The notes under the pieces: model-generated
Told to the model about the DNA's origin: nothing
The model's database searches: none
Seen by the model: the letters and a program-made list of their open reading frames with translations, nothing else
Part shown: positions 1-11,900 of the stretch, piece after piece
Numbering within the stretch: the stretch's first letter is position 1
Layout of the letters: each line of letters begins with the position of its first letter
Source: Phoronis australis
Lineage: Eukaryota > Phoronida > Phoronidae
Direction of reading: 5' to 3'
Assembly: GCA_002633005.1 (NCBI GenBank)
Contig: NMRA01000824.1
Span: 67,754 to 108,805, forward strand
Length of the DNA stretch: 41,052 bases
Made by a program: the position numbers and the translations under genes

Positions 1-16
1 CCCCCCCCCCCCCCCC
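1..16. repeat. Poly-C run at window start
   Basis: Sixteen consecutive C residues. This is a homopolymer tract or a sequence-end artefact; no gene signal is attached to it. Confidence 0.9.
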
Positions 17-573
17 AGTAGGTCAATATTAATGCTAGGCATTTTCTTGTAGTCAGTGTTCTCAATCTTGGCTCCCAACGATCTGGGCGCTGTCCAGAAT
101 GAATAAGATTGAAAGTCAAGTCTGCTTGAATGTCAACATTAGTTATTCCTCCTTAGTTAAAAAGCATATTAATATTAACAATTTGCAGTATTCAGACCCC
201 AGATTGTAAAAGCGGAAGGACTTTAGTTTTCTCAGACACCTGTAGACCATGAACATTGGCAGTACTGAAAAGTAGTCCCACTGTGTTTGTTTTTCATCTA
301 CCCTTGAATTTGGACTCATCCATTAATAATGAGAGATGCAGTACACGCCAAAAATGTTCTGACAAAATGATCCGAAATTCCTTGTCGTGATGGCTGGGCT
401 GAAGCTGTAATGCGAAAAATAAACTCAAGCTGAGAGGTGAAGCACACTTTTGAATTCTCAGGTACCAAAAGTTGTTGGTTCACACTTGTATTTTCCTCGC
501 ATTTTTGCACTTGCACATGAATCGTGTTTCTCTATACTTTCTACTTCTGCTGTATATCCTCTCGCTGCTTCAG
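17..573. other. No gene recognised
   Basis: AT-rich DNA. Short open frames on the minus strand at 316-516 and 458-730 show no recognisable domain. A pyrimidine-rich tract at 525-573 ending in CAG leads into the candidate plus-strand exon at 574. Confidence 0.4.
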
Positions 574-685
574 GTCTTGTGCTAACGCTGACTGTGAGAC
601 AGCAGTGGCTAAGAACAGTGGTCTGAAACAGGCTGAGGTCGATGTCCGCTCTAGCTTTGATGACCTCTATGAACTCATTAAGTAC
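574..685 (+). CDS. Candidate internal exon, unknown protein (possibly TRIM/coiled-coil type)
   Basis: A T/C-rich tract ending in TTCAG precedes the exon, which opens in phase 2 and reads SCANADCETAVAKNSG, then a charged helical stretch with RSSFDDLYELI. Two donors are possible: GTACGT after 681 (phase 2, 108-nt symmetric exon) or GTAAAG after 685 (phase 0). The FDDLYELI segment resembles the part of TRIM-family proteins just after the B-box, where an SFDEL-like motif starts the coiled coil, but no zinc-binding pattern is visible here, so the family is a guess. No partner exon was found between 1 and 570 or between 700 and 1560. The gene would be on the strand opposite to genes A and B. Confidence 0.33.
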
Positions 686-1078
686 GTAAAGCCATCTCTC
701 TTGGTTTAGTTTACAATCATAAGCAAGCAAGTTTTTCTAAAACCATATCATATGCATGTTATCAAGTTAATTTAAAAGTAATTGTTATTCTTTATCAGGT
801 TTAAGTGTGTGTCTGATGCTGTTTTTCTCTTAATGAAAGAAAATTTACACAAAGGAGTCTGAATGGATATAATGCTATACACTCACAGTCATGTGTCAAT
901 ATATAGTTAGTTAAGTTCTACAGCAAGTTGTATAGACTATGGAACACCAACGTGTCCTTTTGAAGCCGTGTTCATTGCACTCTTTTAAACTGAAATAAGC
1001 ACGCGTGCATATCGAAGTTCTCAGTACGGATGTTTATACTCTGGTACCTGCTGTAGATTTCTAGATTCAGCCATGGGT

Positions 1079-1550
1079 ACCAATGAGTCTGCATTGTTTC
1101 AAAACTATTTCATTTAACAGGCTTTGGACAAGTTTTTCAGACTGCAGTCCACTGCTCTGAAGTCTGCCAGTCGAGCGTGCATTGTACAGGAACGATTGCA
1201 AGGCACGTATTCTCATAATAACACATTGGTTTGTTACGCAATTTGCCAATGTACGATAATTCGAGTGTGTTTTATCAGCTGCCCAATAAAAAAATTTCTT
1301 AAGTTTCAGCCCCATTTTTGTTTGCCTTACAAATTCTTTAAAAAGTGGGCAGAGTTTCCACAGAGCCCTCATTACATATGGTGGCAGTTGAGTGAGTGAG
1401 TAACCATGATGAGTCACTGAGTCATCTTTCACTCACTACGGCGGCCATTTTAGGTGGTGATACAACACCAAAAATAAAAGTTAAGCCAAAAAGTACATGT
1501 TAAATTCAGCTAAGTTTGAATATATTTGGAGTTGTTTTGATTGAGCATTG
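1079..1550 (+). repeat. Dispersed repeat, copy 1
   Basis: This stretch is clearly similar to 31669-32310 in the same orientation. Shared landmarks include AACGATTGCAAGGCA, TGTACGATAATTC, a GTTGAGTGAGTGAG block and GGCCATTTTAGGTGGTGAT. Copy 1 lacks about 190 bp present in copy 2. Neither copy has a continuous reading frame. Its end lies about 10 bp from the first Penelope-like element. The class (UTR duplicate or transposon) is undetermined. Confidence 0.75.
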
Positions 1551-1560
1551 TTTTACTACA

Positions 1561-2446
1561 GTTAGCGACGTTGCGTCTGTCTCTCACGGTCTTCAGCTTG
1601 CCTTGTGATGTTAATATTCTGGCTAATAGGTGACGTATGGCGTGGCATTGAGGTGAGAACACCATCCCATACATGTGGGCAGATCGAACCTTAACCCCCG
1701 TTGTTTATTCAAAGAGGGACTCTCGACACGTTCATAGTGGAGAGCTTCATTTACACCTCTTCTGAACCAATCTTCATCACAGTCAAAGAAAGTGATATCA
1801 TCAGTATTGAAATCATTTCCAGTGGTGCCGTAGGTGGCTAAAAATAGCCGAATCATAAGTGTTCTCGCAACCACAGCGATGATGTTGTGACATACGTATA
1901 TTTATGGACTGTTTTGTTTCACCTACATAGCTGTATGAGCAGTGGGGGTTCTTACACTGAACACCACCAGACAACACGTGATTTATTACCCTTGGGGGGG
2001 GTCTTGTCCTTGACATTAACCACTTGGTTGCGGAGAGAATTAAACTGTTTGTGGATGATAGAAATGTCAAACTGTTTACATGTCCTTTCGAGGTGGTCAG
2101 AAAGGTTCCTGAACGCAGGGAATCACCACACGAGCAGGAGGGCTCACAATGGTGGTTGTTTGAGTGTTTACTTTTCTCCTCTCTGATCTTTCCGCTTTTG
2201 TGAACATCCAACATGGATAATTGCATTTGCCAAGAGCCTGTTGGGTGTAATTCAGCTCCTCAGAAATGGTCGAAGGATCCCAAATGATGGTGTTAGCTCT
2301 GTGGTTCAAAGTACGAATTGCACCCAGCTAGTGGATGAGAGGATGGTTTGATTCAAATTGCAGATAGTGATCAGTGAGAGTACTCTTGTGGTATACCTTG
2401 GCGTCAATTATCTGAAGTCTGTGAGAACAGATGCAACGTCGCTAAC
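1561..2446 (-). mobile_element. Penelope-like retroelement fragment with inverted terminal repeats
   Basis: The minus strand encodes the C-terminal part of a Penelope-like element: a linker starting HRANTIIWDPS, a GIY-YIG endonuclease block (YSYVGETKQSINIRMSQH) and the usual C-terminal block (FFDCDEDWFRRGVNEALHYE, then SPSLNKQRGLRFDLP). The reverse transcriptase is absent, so the copy is 5'-truncated. It is flanked by inverted copies of about 35 bp (1561-1596 and 2412-2446, starting GTTAGCGACGTTGC), as expected of inverted pseudo-LTRs. It lies directly downstream of the gene A polyadenylation signal. Confidence 0.82.
1623..2309 (-). pseudogene. Broken Penelope-like linker + GIY-YIG endonuclease
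   Basis: The coding relic occupies at least three frames: the linker (about 2309-2210), the GIY-YIG core (about 2200-1815) and the C-terminal block (about 1874-1623). The frame change near 1820-1870 falls between the SAIFSHL segment and the NDFNTDDITFFD segment. The intact family member is a reverse transcriptase joined to GIY-YIG that nicks the target DNA for primed reverse transcription. Frameshifts and the missing RT mean this copy is inactive. Confidence 0.8.
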
Positions 2447-2453
2447 TCAAAGT

Positions 2454-2459
2454 TTTATT
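2454..2459 (-). promoter_or_regulatory. Probable polyadenylation signal of gene A
   Basis: AATAAA on the minus strand, about 226 nt past the gene A stop codon and the first such hexamer after it. It sits 8 bp before the inverted repeat of the Penelope-like fragment, so that insertion may mark the end of the transcription unit. Confidence 0.45.
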
Positions 2460-2684
2460 CCAGCATTAGATTCAAAATTTTATCTGTAATCAAAAAACAA
2501 GTTAAACTTCAACTGCCTCCACCTTAATAACATATTCTGCACTAGAAAAGCCTCGTTCCTGTAAAACACCAGCTCACAAACTTTGTTTCCATATGCACGA
2601 GATCATGAAAAAATGGTTTAATAAGGACAGCCATGTCACTGTTGCAGCAGCTCTGGAAGTTTCTGGTCAGAGTGTTATCTCAAG

Positions 2685-2986
2685 TTAGACTGCATAGTTT
2701 TTAAGCTGTGGTTCTTCCATGCGGTTGTACCCCTGGGCCAAGTTCTGATGAGGAACAGCCCACTCTGCAGGAGGCGCTACACTCAAGTTCTGATGTTGAT
2801 GAACAGCCCCCACACTAGGAGGTGCTACACTCGAGTTCTGATGTTGATGAACAGCCCCCACAGTAGGAGGTGCTACACCCAAGTTCTGATGATCAGCCCA
2901 TACCACAGGAGGCATTACACCCAAGTTCTGTGGTTGATGAACAACACCTACTGCAGGAGGTTCTACACCGATGACTACCCCTCGTG
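2685..2986 (-). CDS. Gene A exon 5: proline-rich cytoplasmic tail, stop codon
   Basis: Acceptor TTATTTTCCAG, entry in phase 1, TAA stop at 2685-2687, 99 residues. The tail carries about five imperfect repeats of 14-16 residues: VEPPAVGVVHQPQNL, then GVMPPVVWADHQNL, GVAPPTVGAVHQHQNS, SVAPPSVGAVHQHQNL and SVAPPAEWAVPHQNL. It ends with a segment nearly identical in gene B (LAQGYNRMEEPQLKNYAV). The first acceptor-like CAG upstream (at 3018) gives the wrong frame and a quick stop, which fixes the chosen acceptor. The terminal YAV fits a class II PDZ ligand (inference). Confidence 0.85.
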
Positions 2987-5900
2987 CTGGAAAATAAGGG
3001 TATATATCGTGATCCCCGTGAGGGCCCATGAAACTGAAACAACGTTTCAAATAAATCAAAGAACAATTATCAAGCTAACTAGATATTCAAATAAACAAAA
3101 TTATAACCGATAACACTAAAGAGCTGAACTCTTATACTATGTAAACTAACACAAGCCTGTATAATATCACTCGTGTTTATAGTTCTCTTTCTCCAGTTTG
3201 GTCCGAAGAGGACACTATGAGTCCTGTGACCAGCCTGGTGAGCTTGTCAAGCACCGTGTTGCGATGGTTTTCTGTTGGTTTCAGCAAGAGATACCTCTTG
3301 CTAGAACAGGTAGTACGTAATTATCGCCCCAACATACAGACCAGACTGATTTATAACTTCCAGTTTTCTTAAAAGTAGCAACAAAGTGATCAATTCTTGT
3401 TCATTCGCAACACCCAGGTCATTCATATTTCCTGTGCTTTTAAAACCAGAATATGGAGGATAGTTCGAACTCTATTATTTGTAAGAGCAACTACTCAACA
3501 TGGGCGGCGCACCATAGGGGGCTGGGGGCTATAACCCCCCACTTTTTTCAGTGCAACGCCGCTCATGCTCAAGTTTCGAAATTTCCCCCTTGAATTTTCA
3601 AATGAAGACCATCTTGTTGTTTATGCCTATAAGTACAAGGGAACTCTTAAATACATCCAGTTCCTGCACATGAAGAGCCCCCTGTGAGCACTCAATGATG
3701 TCTGGGAAAGTAGAATCACTGAAAAAGACCCCATGTGCTTATTTTCAAATTTCTGGAAGTCAGTGCATGCGCGCACCCAGCCTGGGTTTTTTTTAAGTCG
3801 ACTGACAATTTTGTTGATAAAAGGTCCTTATGGCCACGAATTCGCCCCCCCCCCCCGTGTTGAAGGCTGGGTGGGTGTATGCAGTTCCCTTTGACCTTTG
3901 ACCTTACTCTTTTTACTTTGGCAGCAACAGTAGATGAAGCAAACCATCAAACCAATGATGGTCAAGAGTACTCCACCTCCAATCACGAAGACAAGCCACT
4001 TGAGCATACTGGAATGATAGGACAGAAAACAGTATTTAGACAGTGTTGTTATAATGAATGAACGTATGATTTCGACCACCCACTGTTATGAAACTGCAAG
4101 TCTCACTTTGTTCCCTACTCAGATAGAAGCCATGTTTTTTGGGCTTGAAAAGAACTGAGTTCATCATTGCCCAGACAATACTCCTGTATAATTCAGTATG
4201 GGCCGCCGGATGGGTCAACTTGTTGAGATTAATCTCCAAACACAAAGGTATTTTTGGTCAGCTCAAGTAAAAACTTTTTGTTCATTATGCTTAGCATCAG
4301 TGCCTAGCTACGGTTTACTTGTATATACACTTAATGCTAGTTCACACCAGTTGTTAACTCCAACAATAAAGCCCTAACTTCCAGTCTGAATTTTGAAATC
4401 TCGAGTTTGAGCAAGAGTTTGCAGTGTAAATTCAGGGACCAGGGTCACCAAGAGCACAATCATGGACAGAAGTTGAGAAATACATCTTGATAACTACCTT
4501 TTAGGCCCTGTAGCTGTTAGAACGATAACAGCTGAATCCATGCATTCGATAATTTGTGTTTTGGACTCGCGAAAGGTGGTTAAATAAAACATCAAAAATG
4601 ATTCACTATACTTTATGGCTCATTTCGGGATCCATGTGACAAACACACAAGCTGGTGTACACACTGCATGGACCGCAACGTGTCAGTCATAATCCGTTCA
4701 CAGGGCCCGCACTCTTAACATGAAAGTTTACACAGCTACTCGATGGGGAAGTTACTGTGCCCTTTTTGTAGGTGATACTTAACTGGAATACATGAACAAA
4801 ATCAAAACACTCATGGAAGAGGTAATTATTTAAAGCATATGGCTTTAAGACTTGTAATATTTTAGGATAAGGACATGTTCTTTTCAGTAAATTTTCATAC
4901 AGTTAACACAACTAATAAGTCAGAGCTTGTGTTAGAGACTTGTTTCACTATCTAGACACACTTCTGCTGGACCAAATACAACAGTTTTGATTTTTCAAAT
5001 AATAGTTTATCGTGGATAGTAGTCTCTAAATTGGCATATTTTATTAACAAAACCAGATTTCCCTAACAGGGATAGTTTTATTCTTCATAGCCTAGACAAC
5101 TGTCTCAATTCAACACAGGTCCCGCCATGCCTCGGGGAGGTGATAAGCAACCAGAAACTTGCATGGGTACCCATCATGCATGGTCACTTCTGAGGTTTGG
5201 GCACGGTTTTGACCTTTAGGGGGTGTTTGGTGAGTCAATTAGGCTGCCAAAAGATGTAGTGTCAAAGATAATTTTGTAAAAACAATTACAGTGGACTGAA
5301 AAGTCAGGAGAAACACTTCCCTTCTCTGGGTAAATTCATCTTTAAAATGAAACATAAGTATTTAGAGAGATCCGTCGTTTTAGGGTCCAGAAAGTTTCAC
5401 TTACTCGTGTGCCAGTTCAATACATAGTTTTTTAAAATGTTTTGTTGAAACATTAGTCAGCTGCACCCCCTGGAGGATGCCATGGTTGGTACTCGCAAGA
5501 AATTAACAACTATAATGCATGGGCGCACCCAGCCCAAAATATAAGGGGCTCGAATTCTTCGGTATGTGGACCTTTTAATGAAACAAATAATTGAGGACTA
5601 AAAAAACGGGACCACTAGGTTCAGGCCTGCTAATCGTGCATCCGCGCCGAATTACTGTCAACTTTTGTCTCGTTTACTCGGACTTTATGTTTCTCTGAGG
5701 CGGACTTTTTTGTCCAGTTCGCCCTGGGTGCGCCCATGTAATGTGATACACAGATACTTCAAAGCAATTATCTTGAAATATTAACTCTTAGTTTCAATGA
5801 CGCATACAACAAAAAACAAAACGTAAGTGCCACATATTACGAATGTTCCGTAAAAGGTATTCCGTGAATTACAATTACCTCCTACTTAATCTGATGGCTA

Positions 5901-8900
5901 AAAACAGCTAGCCCTTAGATCCTACTCACCAAAAGTACTTCTTCAGTATATATGCTTTGCATGTAAGCTCTGCCCACTTACCATATCGGTCCAATAGCAT
6001 ACTTGTCGTCGCCACAGCCCCCTGACACGCACAGATCATAATCACAGAAGCACAAATCCGCATCTATCTTCACATCGGTCAATTTTGCCACGAAACCCAA
6101 GATACTTTCAATCTTGGTGTTGTCAGTGACACAGCCACTACGCTGTGAACTTGCAATACAACTGCGGGCATGGACTTTGGCACCTACACTTCCCACTGAA
6201 AAAAGATATAGCAAATTGCACACTGCATCTTATTTCCCAACCAGCGCCTATGAATGTTTTAAATGGTTGTAATTACAATAGGCATATACCGTAGCAAATG
6301 GAATTTCGGGCTTGCTTCGTTGTGGGAATTAGGAAACTGAGATGGGCGACAGTGAGAACTGTTGAGAGAGAGAGAGACGCAGACAGAATTAACCTTTATT
6401 TCTTTTGAATCATATAACGCCTACATTTTTATATGACTGGGTGGCCAGCAAAGGCACCGGACTGCTACTAGCTCACCACCAAAGTAACGATAAATTAAAT
6501 AGATATTAACAATTAAGAAGAACAATATAAATAACAACAGAAATAAATACCTCTATAATGAAATAAGATACAATACAAGTTTTTTTAACATGTAAATTAA
6601 TGTCTTTTACTAAGAGTAAAACACAGAAACTATTGATGCAAGGGAGACCGGACGGTTAGAAAAGCATATGACAAAGATGTTAGGCAGGTGATCACGGTTA
6701 CTTCAATTTGAGCAAGCGTAACAATGTAGAACCTTACACTGAGAGCTGTAAGAACTTAATATTTAATTTTTTAAATACATGGAGAACCCTTGTAAACTAT
6801 GCGTGTCCATTTTGTCTGTTACATATCTCGGAAGGATACAGTTGTTCGTTAGATTCGTTATTTTGAACATCAATGAACTTTCACAGCTTTTTCTCTTGTG
6901 GCGGGGTAGTTTTAGGATGGGTTGTTGACTGCATATTCTAGGAAGATCTCTTGGTGACTCATGGAATCGGAAAAATTGTTATAAAAGTATATAGGCAATT
7001 GATGATGTTTGAATTTCTCAAAGAATTTTAGACAAGCTTGGTTAAATATGTCGTCAAGAAGAAGTGTTTGGATTTCCCTACATATTGATTCTGTGTGTGC
7101 AAAAAGTGAAGAATTGGCAACATTTGTCAAAGCATTTTTCTGCAGAAGTTTCAATCTCGTGCAATTATTGAATCCCCATAGTGTTATACCAAAATATAGA
7201 TGTAATAGTGTAAGAGCATTGTAAGTCATCAGGAGTGTGTGTTTGGGAAAATAGTTTTTCATTATGGAGAGGACGCCCACAGTTTTGGCAATTCTGTNAC
7301 AATATAAATAACAACAGAAATAAATACCTCTATAATGAAATAAGATACAATACAAGTTTTTTTAACATGTAAATTAATGTCTTTTACTAAGAGTAAAACA
7401 CAGAAACTATTGATGCAAGGGAGACCGGACGGTTAGAAAAGCATATGACAAAGATGTTAGGCAGGTGATCACGGTTACCTCAATTTGAGCAAGCGTAACA
7501 ATGTAGAACCTTACACTGAGAGCTGTAAGAACTTAATATTTAATTTTTTAAATACATGGAGAACCCTTGTAAACTATGCGTGTCCATTTTGTCTGTTACA
7601 TATCTCGGAAGGATACAGTTGTTCGTTAGATTCGTTATTTTGAACATCAATGAACTTTCACAGCTTTTTCTCTTGTGGCGGGGCAGTTTTAGGATGGGTT
7701 GTTGACTGCATATTCTAGGAAGATCTCTTGGTGACTCATGGAATCGGAAAATTTTTTATAAAAGTATATAGGCAATTGATGATGTTTGAATTTTTCAAAG
7801 AATTTTAGACAAGCTTGGTTAAATATGTAGTCCCTACAAACTGATTCTGTGTGTGCAAAAAGTGAAGAATTGGCAACATTTCTCAAAGCATTTTTCTGCA
7901 GAAGTTTCAATCTCGTGCAATTATTGAACCCCCATAGTGTTATAACCAAAATATAGATGTAATAGTGTAAGAGCATTGTAAGTCATCAGGAGTGTGTGTT
8001 TGGGAAAATAGTTTTTCATTATGGAGAGGACGCCCACAGTTTTGGCAATTCTGTTAGAAATTTCCAGAACATGCTGATACTTGTTCCAGGGAAGATGATT
8101 GTGTACGAAAATCCCTAAAAATTTAAAATTTTCAAATCTGTTTATAAGTTCATTGTTGATTTTGATTAGAGAGATGTCACCTTCCCTGATTTTTTGGGGG
8201 AAATCGAAATAGGATAAATTTAGTTTTACTTGTAGGATATTATTAATTCTGATGGATTGATCGTTCAGGCTATGATTTTTGTTCACGTGGAAAGAAATTA
8301 ACAGACATGTATCGTCTGCGTACATAATAAACTGTGCCTTGCTGGAGACGGTGATGTCGTTTACATAGATTAAAAATAGGAGAAGTCCTAGAATAGATCC
8401 CTGTAGAAATGTCAGGTTGGGACGAAGTGACAGTATGAAGACAGACGAACTGCTTTCTATTTTCAAAGTAGCTTTGAAACTAAGAAAATTCGGTATTAGA
8501 AAACCCGTAATGTTTTATTTTTGGAGGATATCGTGATCAATGGCAATATTGTTCGTGGCAATATTCCTTCCAGCCGAATTTTACACACTGCTAACTATAA
8601 ACAAGAGCAACGCGGAGTGTTGAAATGCCCCCACGAATATATCGCAAACGCTGTGTTTCGACTAAATTGTTCATTTGTATCATAAAAATGGCCACCCTTT
8701 CTTTAACAGAAAGCTATTTACCAAATTTCATAAAAAATCTGTCAAGGAACTAAAAAAATGAAATTGCCACTAGGGGACACAGCGTTTGCCGGATCATCTG
8801 AAAGTCGTCCGTTGTCAACTTCATATAAATAAAGTTGATAAATTTAATGAAGATCCTGCAGTGGGTTTAGGAGATACAGCTATGGGCGCAAAAAAACTGC

Positions 8901-11900
8901 CACTCGGAGGTACCACAACAGTCAACAAATCATCGTCATCTGCCTTCTTCACACTAAGAACAATGTAATATGCCAATTTTCACAATCATCCTTTGAGTGG
9001 TCTGGTTGTATGAGGGGTGGACACCAAAAACACAAACTCGAAAACAGTAAAAATAGCCACTAATTGGCGCAAAATACCTGAATCCGTCCGAAAGCGAGAG
9101 AATAGCGTCATCTCACTAACAGATACCTATATGCCAAATTTTATGGAAATCTGTCGAAAACCTTTGAAGATACGGAGGTAAATGTAAAAAAATTTAAAAT
9201 TGCCACTATCAGAAAGTCGTCGCCGCCCGTTGTCAACTTAATGTAAATACAGAATTTGTTAAATGCACGACACTTTTCATTGTTCACAGTCTTTATTCCG
9301 TTGCGTTCATACTTTCGGAACAAAACTCTACTCTCAACTGAACATAGATACAGTAACTGACCTAGCGACATAATTAAAAGACACACGATATTTCGAAAAA
9401 TTCTTGTTTCATTCTCAAGTGAAGATAAAATGACGCAGTAATGCCACCACAGAGTATAAGCTGACGACACACACAGTGAGACACGGCGGGTGTGAAATAC
9501 TGCAAAGAATGAATTGGGGTAACAGGAAAGTCACGCAAACAAGTGTAACGTGCGGCGCGACCCTGTTTGCTGCTCATTCAAAACAGGCTTCTCAAAAGCA
9601 GTTAAAAGGGACTCTAATACTTTCAAACGCAGCACGTGCTCCACGTAGCGAATTGACGTGTTTTCCACAATTTCTTGACGGGTGATTTTACGTGCGTGGT
9701 ATTGCAGAAAATGATCTTGAATGGCGCCATTTTGAAGATGCATGGATAACCGACGGGAAAGACTGCTAACCGTTTGACCAATGTAACATTGTTTGACGTT
9801 TGAACGAAGACATTCGTTCATATGGCATACAAATTCATAAACAACACTACACTGTGCAACGGGGCGGACTTTCGCTTTAGAAATGTTAATGTAAATACAG
9901 TAAATAAATTTAGTAAAGATCCTGCAAAGTGTTTAGGTGATATAGCAATGGGCGCAACAAAAAAAACAACTGCCAGTAAGAGGCGCGACAGTCGAAGTCG
10001 TCGGAAATCATCTTCAGGTGTCCTCTCAGAAGAACATACATGCCTATTTTCACAATCATTTTTAGAGTAGTTTGTTTGACCGTAGAGGGGCGGACGCCAA
10101 AAAAAAAGACTCGAAAACAGTAAAAATGGCCACCAGGTGGCGCAAAATACCCGGAATTCATCTGAAAAAGAGAGGATAGCTTCATGTCACTAACGGATGT
10201 ATATATGCCAAATTTTATGAAAAACTTTTGAAAACCTTTAAAGTTACAGAGGTACACGTAACAAAACTAAAATTGCCGCTGGAGGGCACACCCGGCGGTA
10301 GTCGCATCAGTTCAAAAGTTCGCTCACGCCGTGCCATTTAAATAAAAGGAACGTTTATGTGTTCAAAATTTCATGCACATACGGGCATCAAAGGATTTTG
10401 GAGATTGAGCAGCGGACGGTGGCACGTACAGGAATGATGGCATAATACCGGTACGTTCACCCATACAGATGTGGGCGCATAAAATTTGAACTTTTTCATT
10501 GTTTGCTCGGCAAAAATCAGTTAACTACAACAGTAGAAAAGAGATATTACAACACTAGAAAAGAGATATGGCACGCAATGAAACTTCTGTTCCTTTGTTG
10601 ATATGTTCCAACCACTATTGTGTAACCTGCCTGAGTAACACCATTTATAGTGTCAACGAAGGATTCCTTGGATGTGGGAAGCTTTAGTTTACAGCAAACG
10701 AGCAGTATGCTCGTGTCAAACTTGCTGCAGCCTATTTCTTTTGGTTAATAATTGTGTTAGTTGGTCTTGTCATGATGCGCTTCCCTATTCCAAATTTAGA
10801 CGAATTCTTTGAAGGTATGGTCCTGATAAGCGGTGGTATACGCAAGTCGTCTACGTTGACACCCTGGCAGGTCGAGGTTGGAAAACTCGACCGGTTGGCG
10901 TACCTCGAAATATACCACAATGACAAAAGACACCGTGCAACTGCATCGCTTCTGGACGCAACAGGGTGCTGATGTTACCGTTTTCTATATGATCACACCC
11001 ATCATAAACACATTGAGGGCGACATAAGTACACGTAGTTTTTACATTGGGCCATATACAGGTTAATGGGCAATTACCAAGGCTCATAGAAACCAGCAAGT
11101 GGTTGCAGTTGGAAAGGGAGGTGAGGTGAGTGTTGTAGTACAATTCTTGGCATGACAAGCAAGTGACAAGTTTTTGCCGAAACGTGTGGACATGCAACAA
11201 CTATGGCGCCAATCGTAGAAGCGCAGCAATCGAACCATGTGTTGCAGAATTTTGGTGGAACATTAGAATCACAAATTACAGGGGCAAGGTGCTGCATGTG
11301 TAACTAGGACACAGAATGTTTTATTCCATAAACTGTTGTTACTGATAATTTAAGAAGACAGCTGAAGCAAAAATTATCCAGGTGTTTTGGGTCCAACTGT
11401 TTGTGTTTGGTGGGGTTGCACAGGTGTCATGCTTTTGTGCAGACTCGTACAGCATTAATAGTGTACGCACGAAGCGTCACTGGGTGTTCTGAAGGTTAGA
11501 ACAAGTCTTTGGATCAGGGAAGAAGAATTCTTGGAAAGTCTGAAGAATTTCACTTTGGACCTTTTACCAATCCGCTAGTAACTGGGACAGTTGATCGTAT
11601 ACTTTTACAAAATTTATGCACTAACAGAAAGGTTCGTCGACAGAAAAATAACGGTATCGATAACGGGACCAAACTTACTTGATATCAATGTTAAACATGG
11701 AATCTCAAAAATGGTGTTATAGTTTTCTAAATTATCATTTCATTTTTGTTTCATTAACTTTCAATGCCATCATAAAAGTCCGGTTTTTGATAGCCTCTAT
11801 ACATGCAATACTGGAACATATTAAAACAGTTCCTAACAGTGCACTATAGTTCCAATCGATCAAACTCAGCTAAAAGTGGCCATTTTAATCTACGGTCTAA

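Larger units (their letters stand above)
2490..4795. repeat. Segmental duplication, copy A (3' half of gene A)
   Basis: This stretch is collinear with 36478-40303 across the tail exon, intron 4, the transmembrane exon and part of intron 3. Shared non-coding blocks include TGGTGAGCTTGTCAAGCAC (3236 and 37505) and TTGTGTTTTGGACTCGCG (4555 and 40064). The copies differ by point changes, tail-repeat number and several transposon insertions, so the duplication is old. Confidence 0.85.

Noticed and set aside
1067-1432. Open frames on both strands of the dispersed repeat
   Set aside because: The second copy at 31669 does not preserve either frame.
3018-3059. Alternative start or acceptor for the gene A tail exon (TTGTTTCAG)
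   Set aside because: Joining it to exon 4 in phase 1 gives a stop within about 20 codons, whereas TTATTTTCCAG at 2987 restores the frame shared with gene B.
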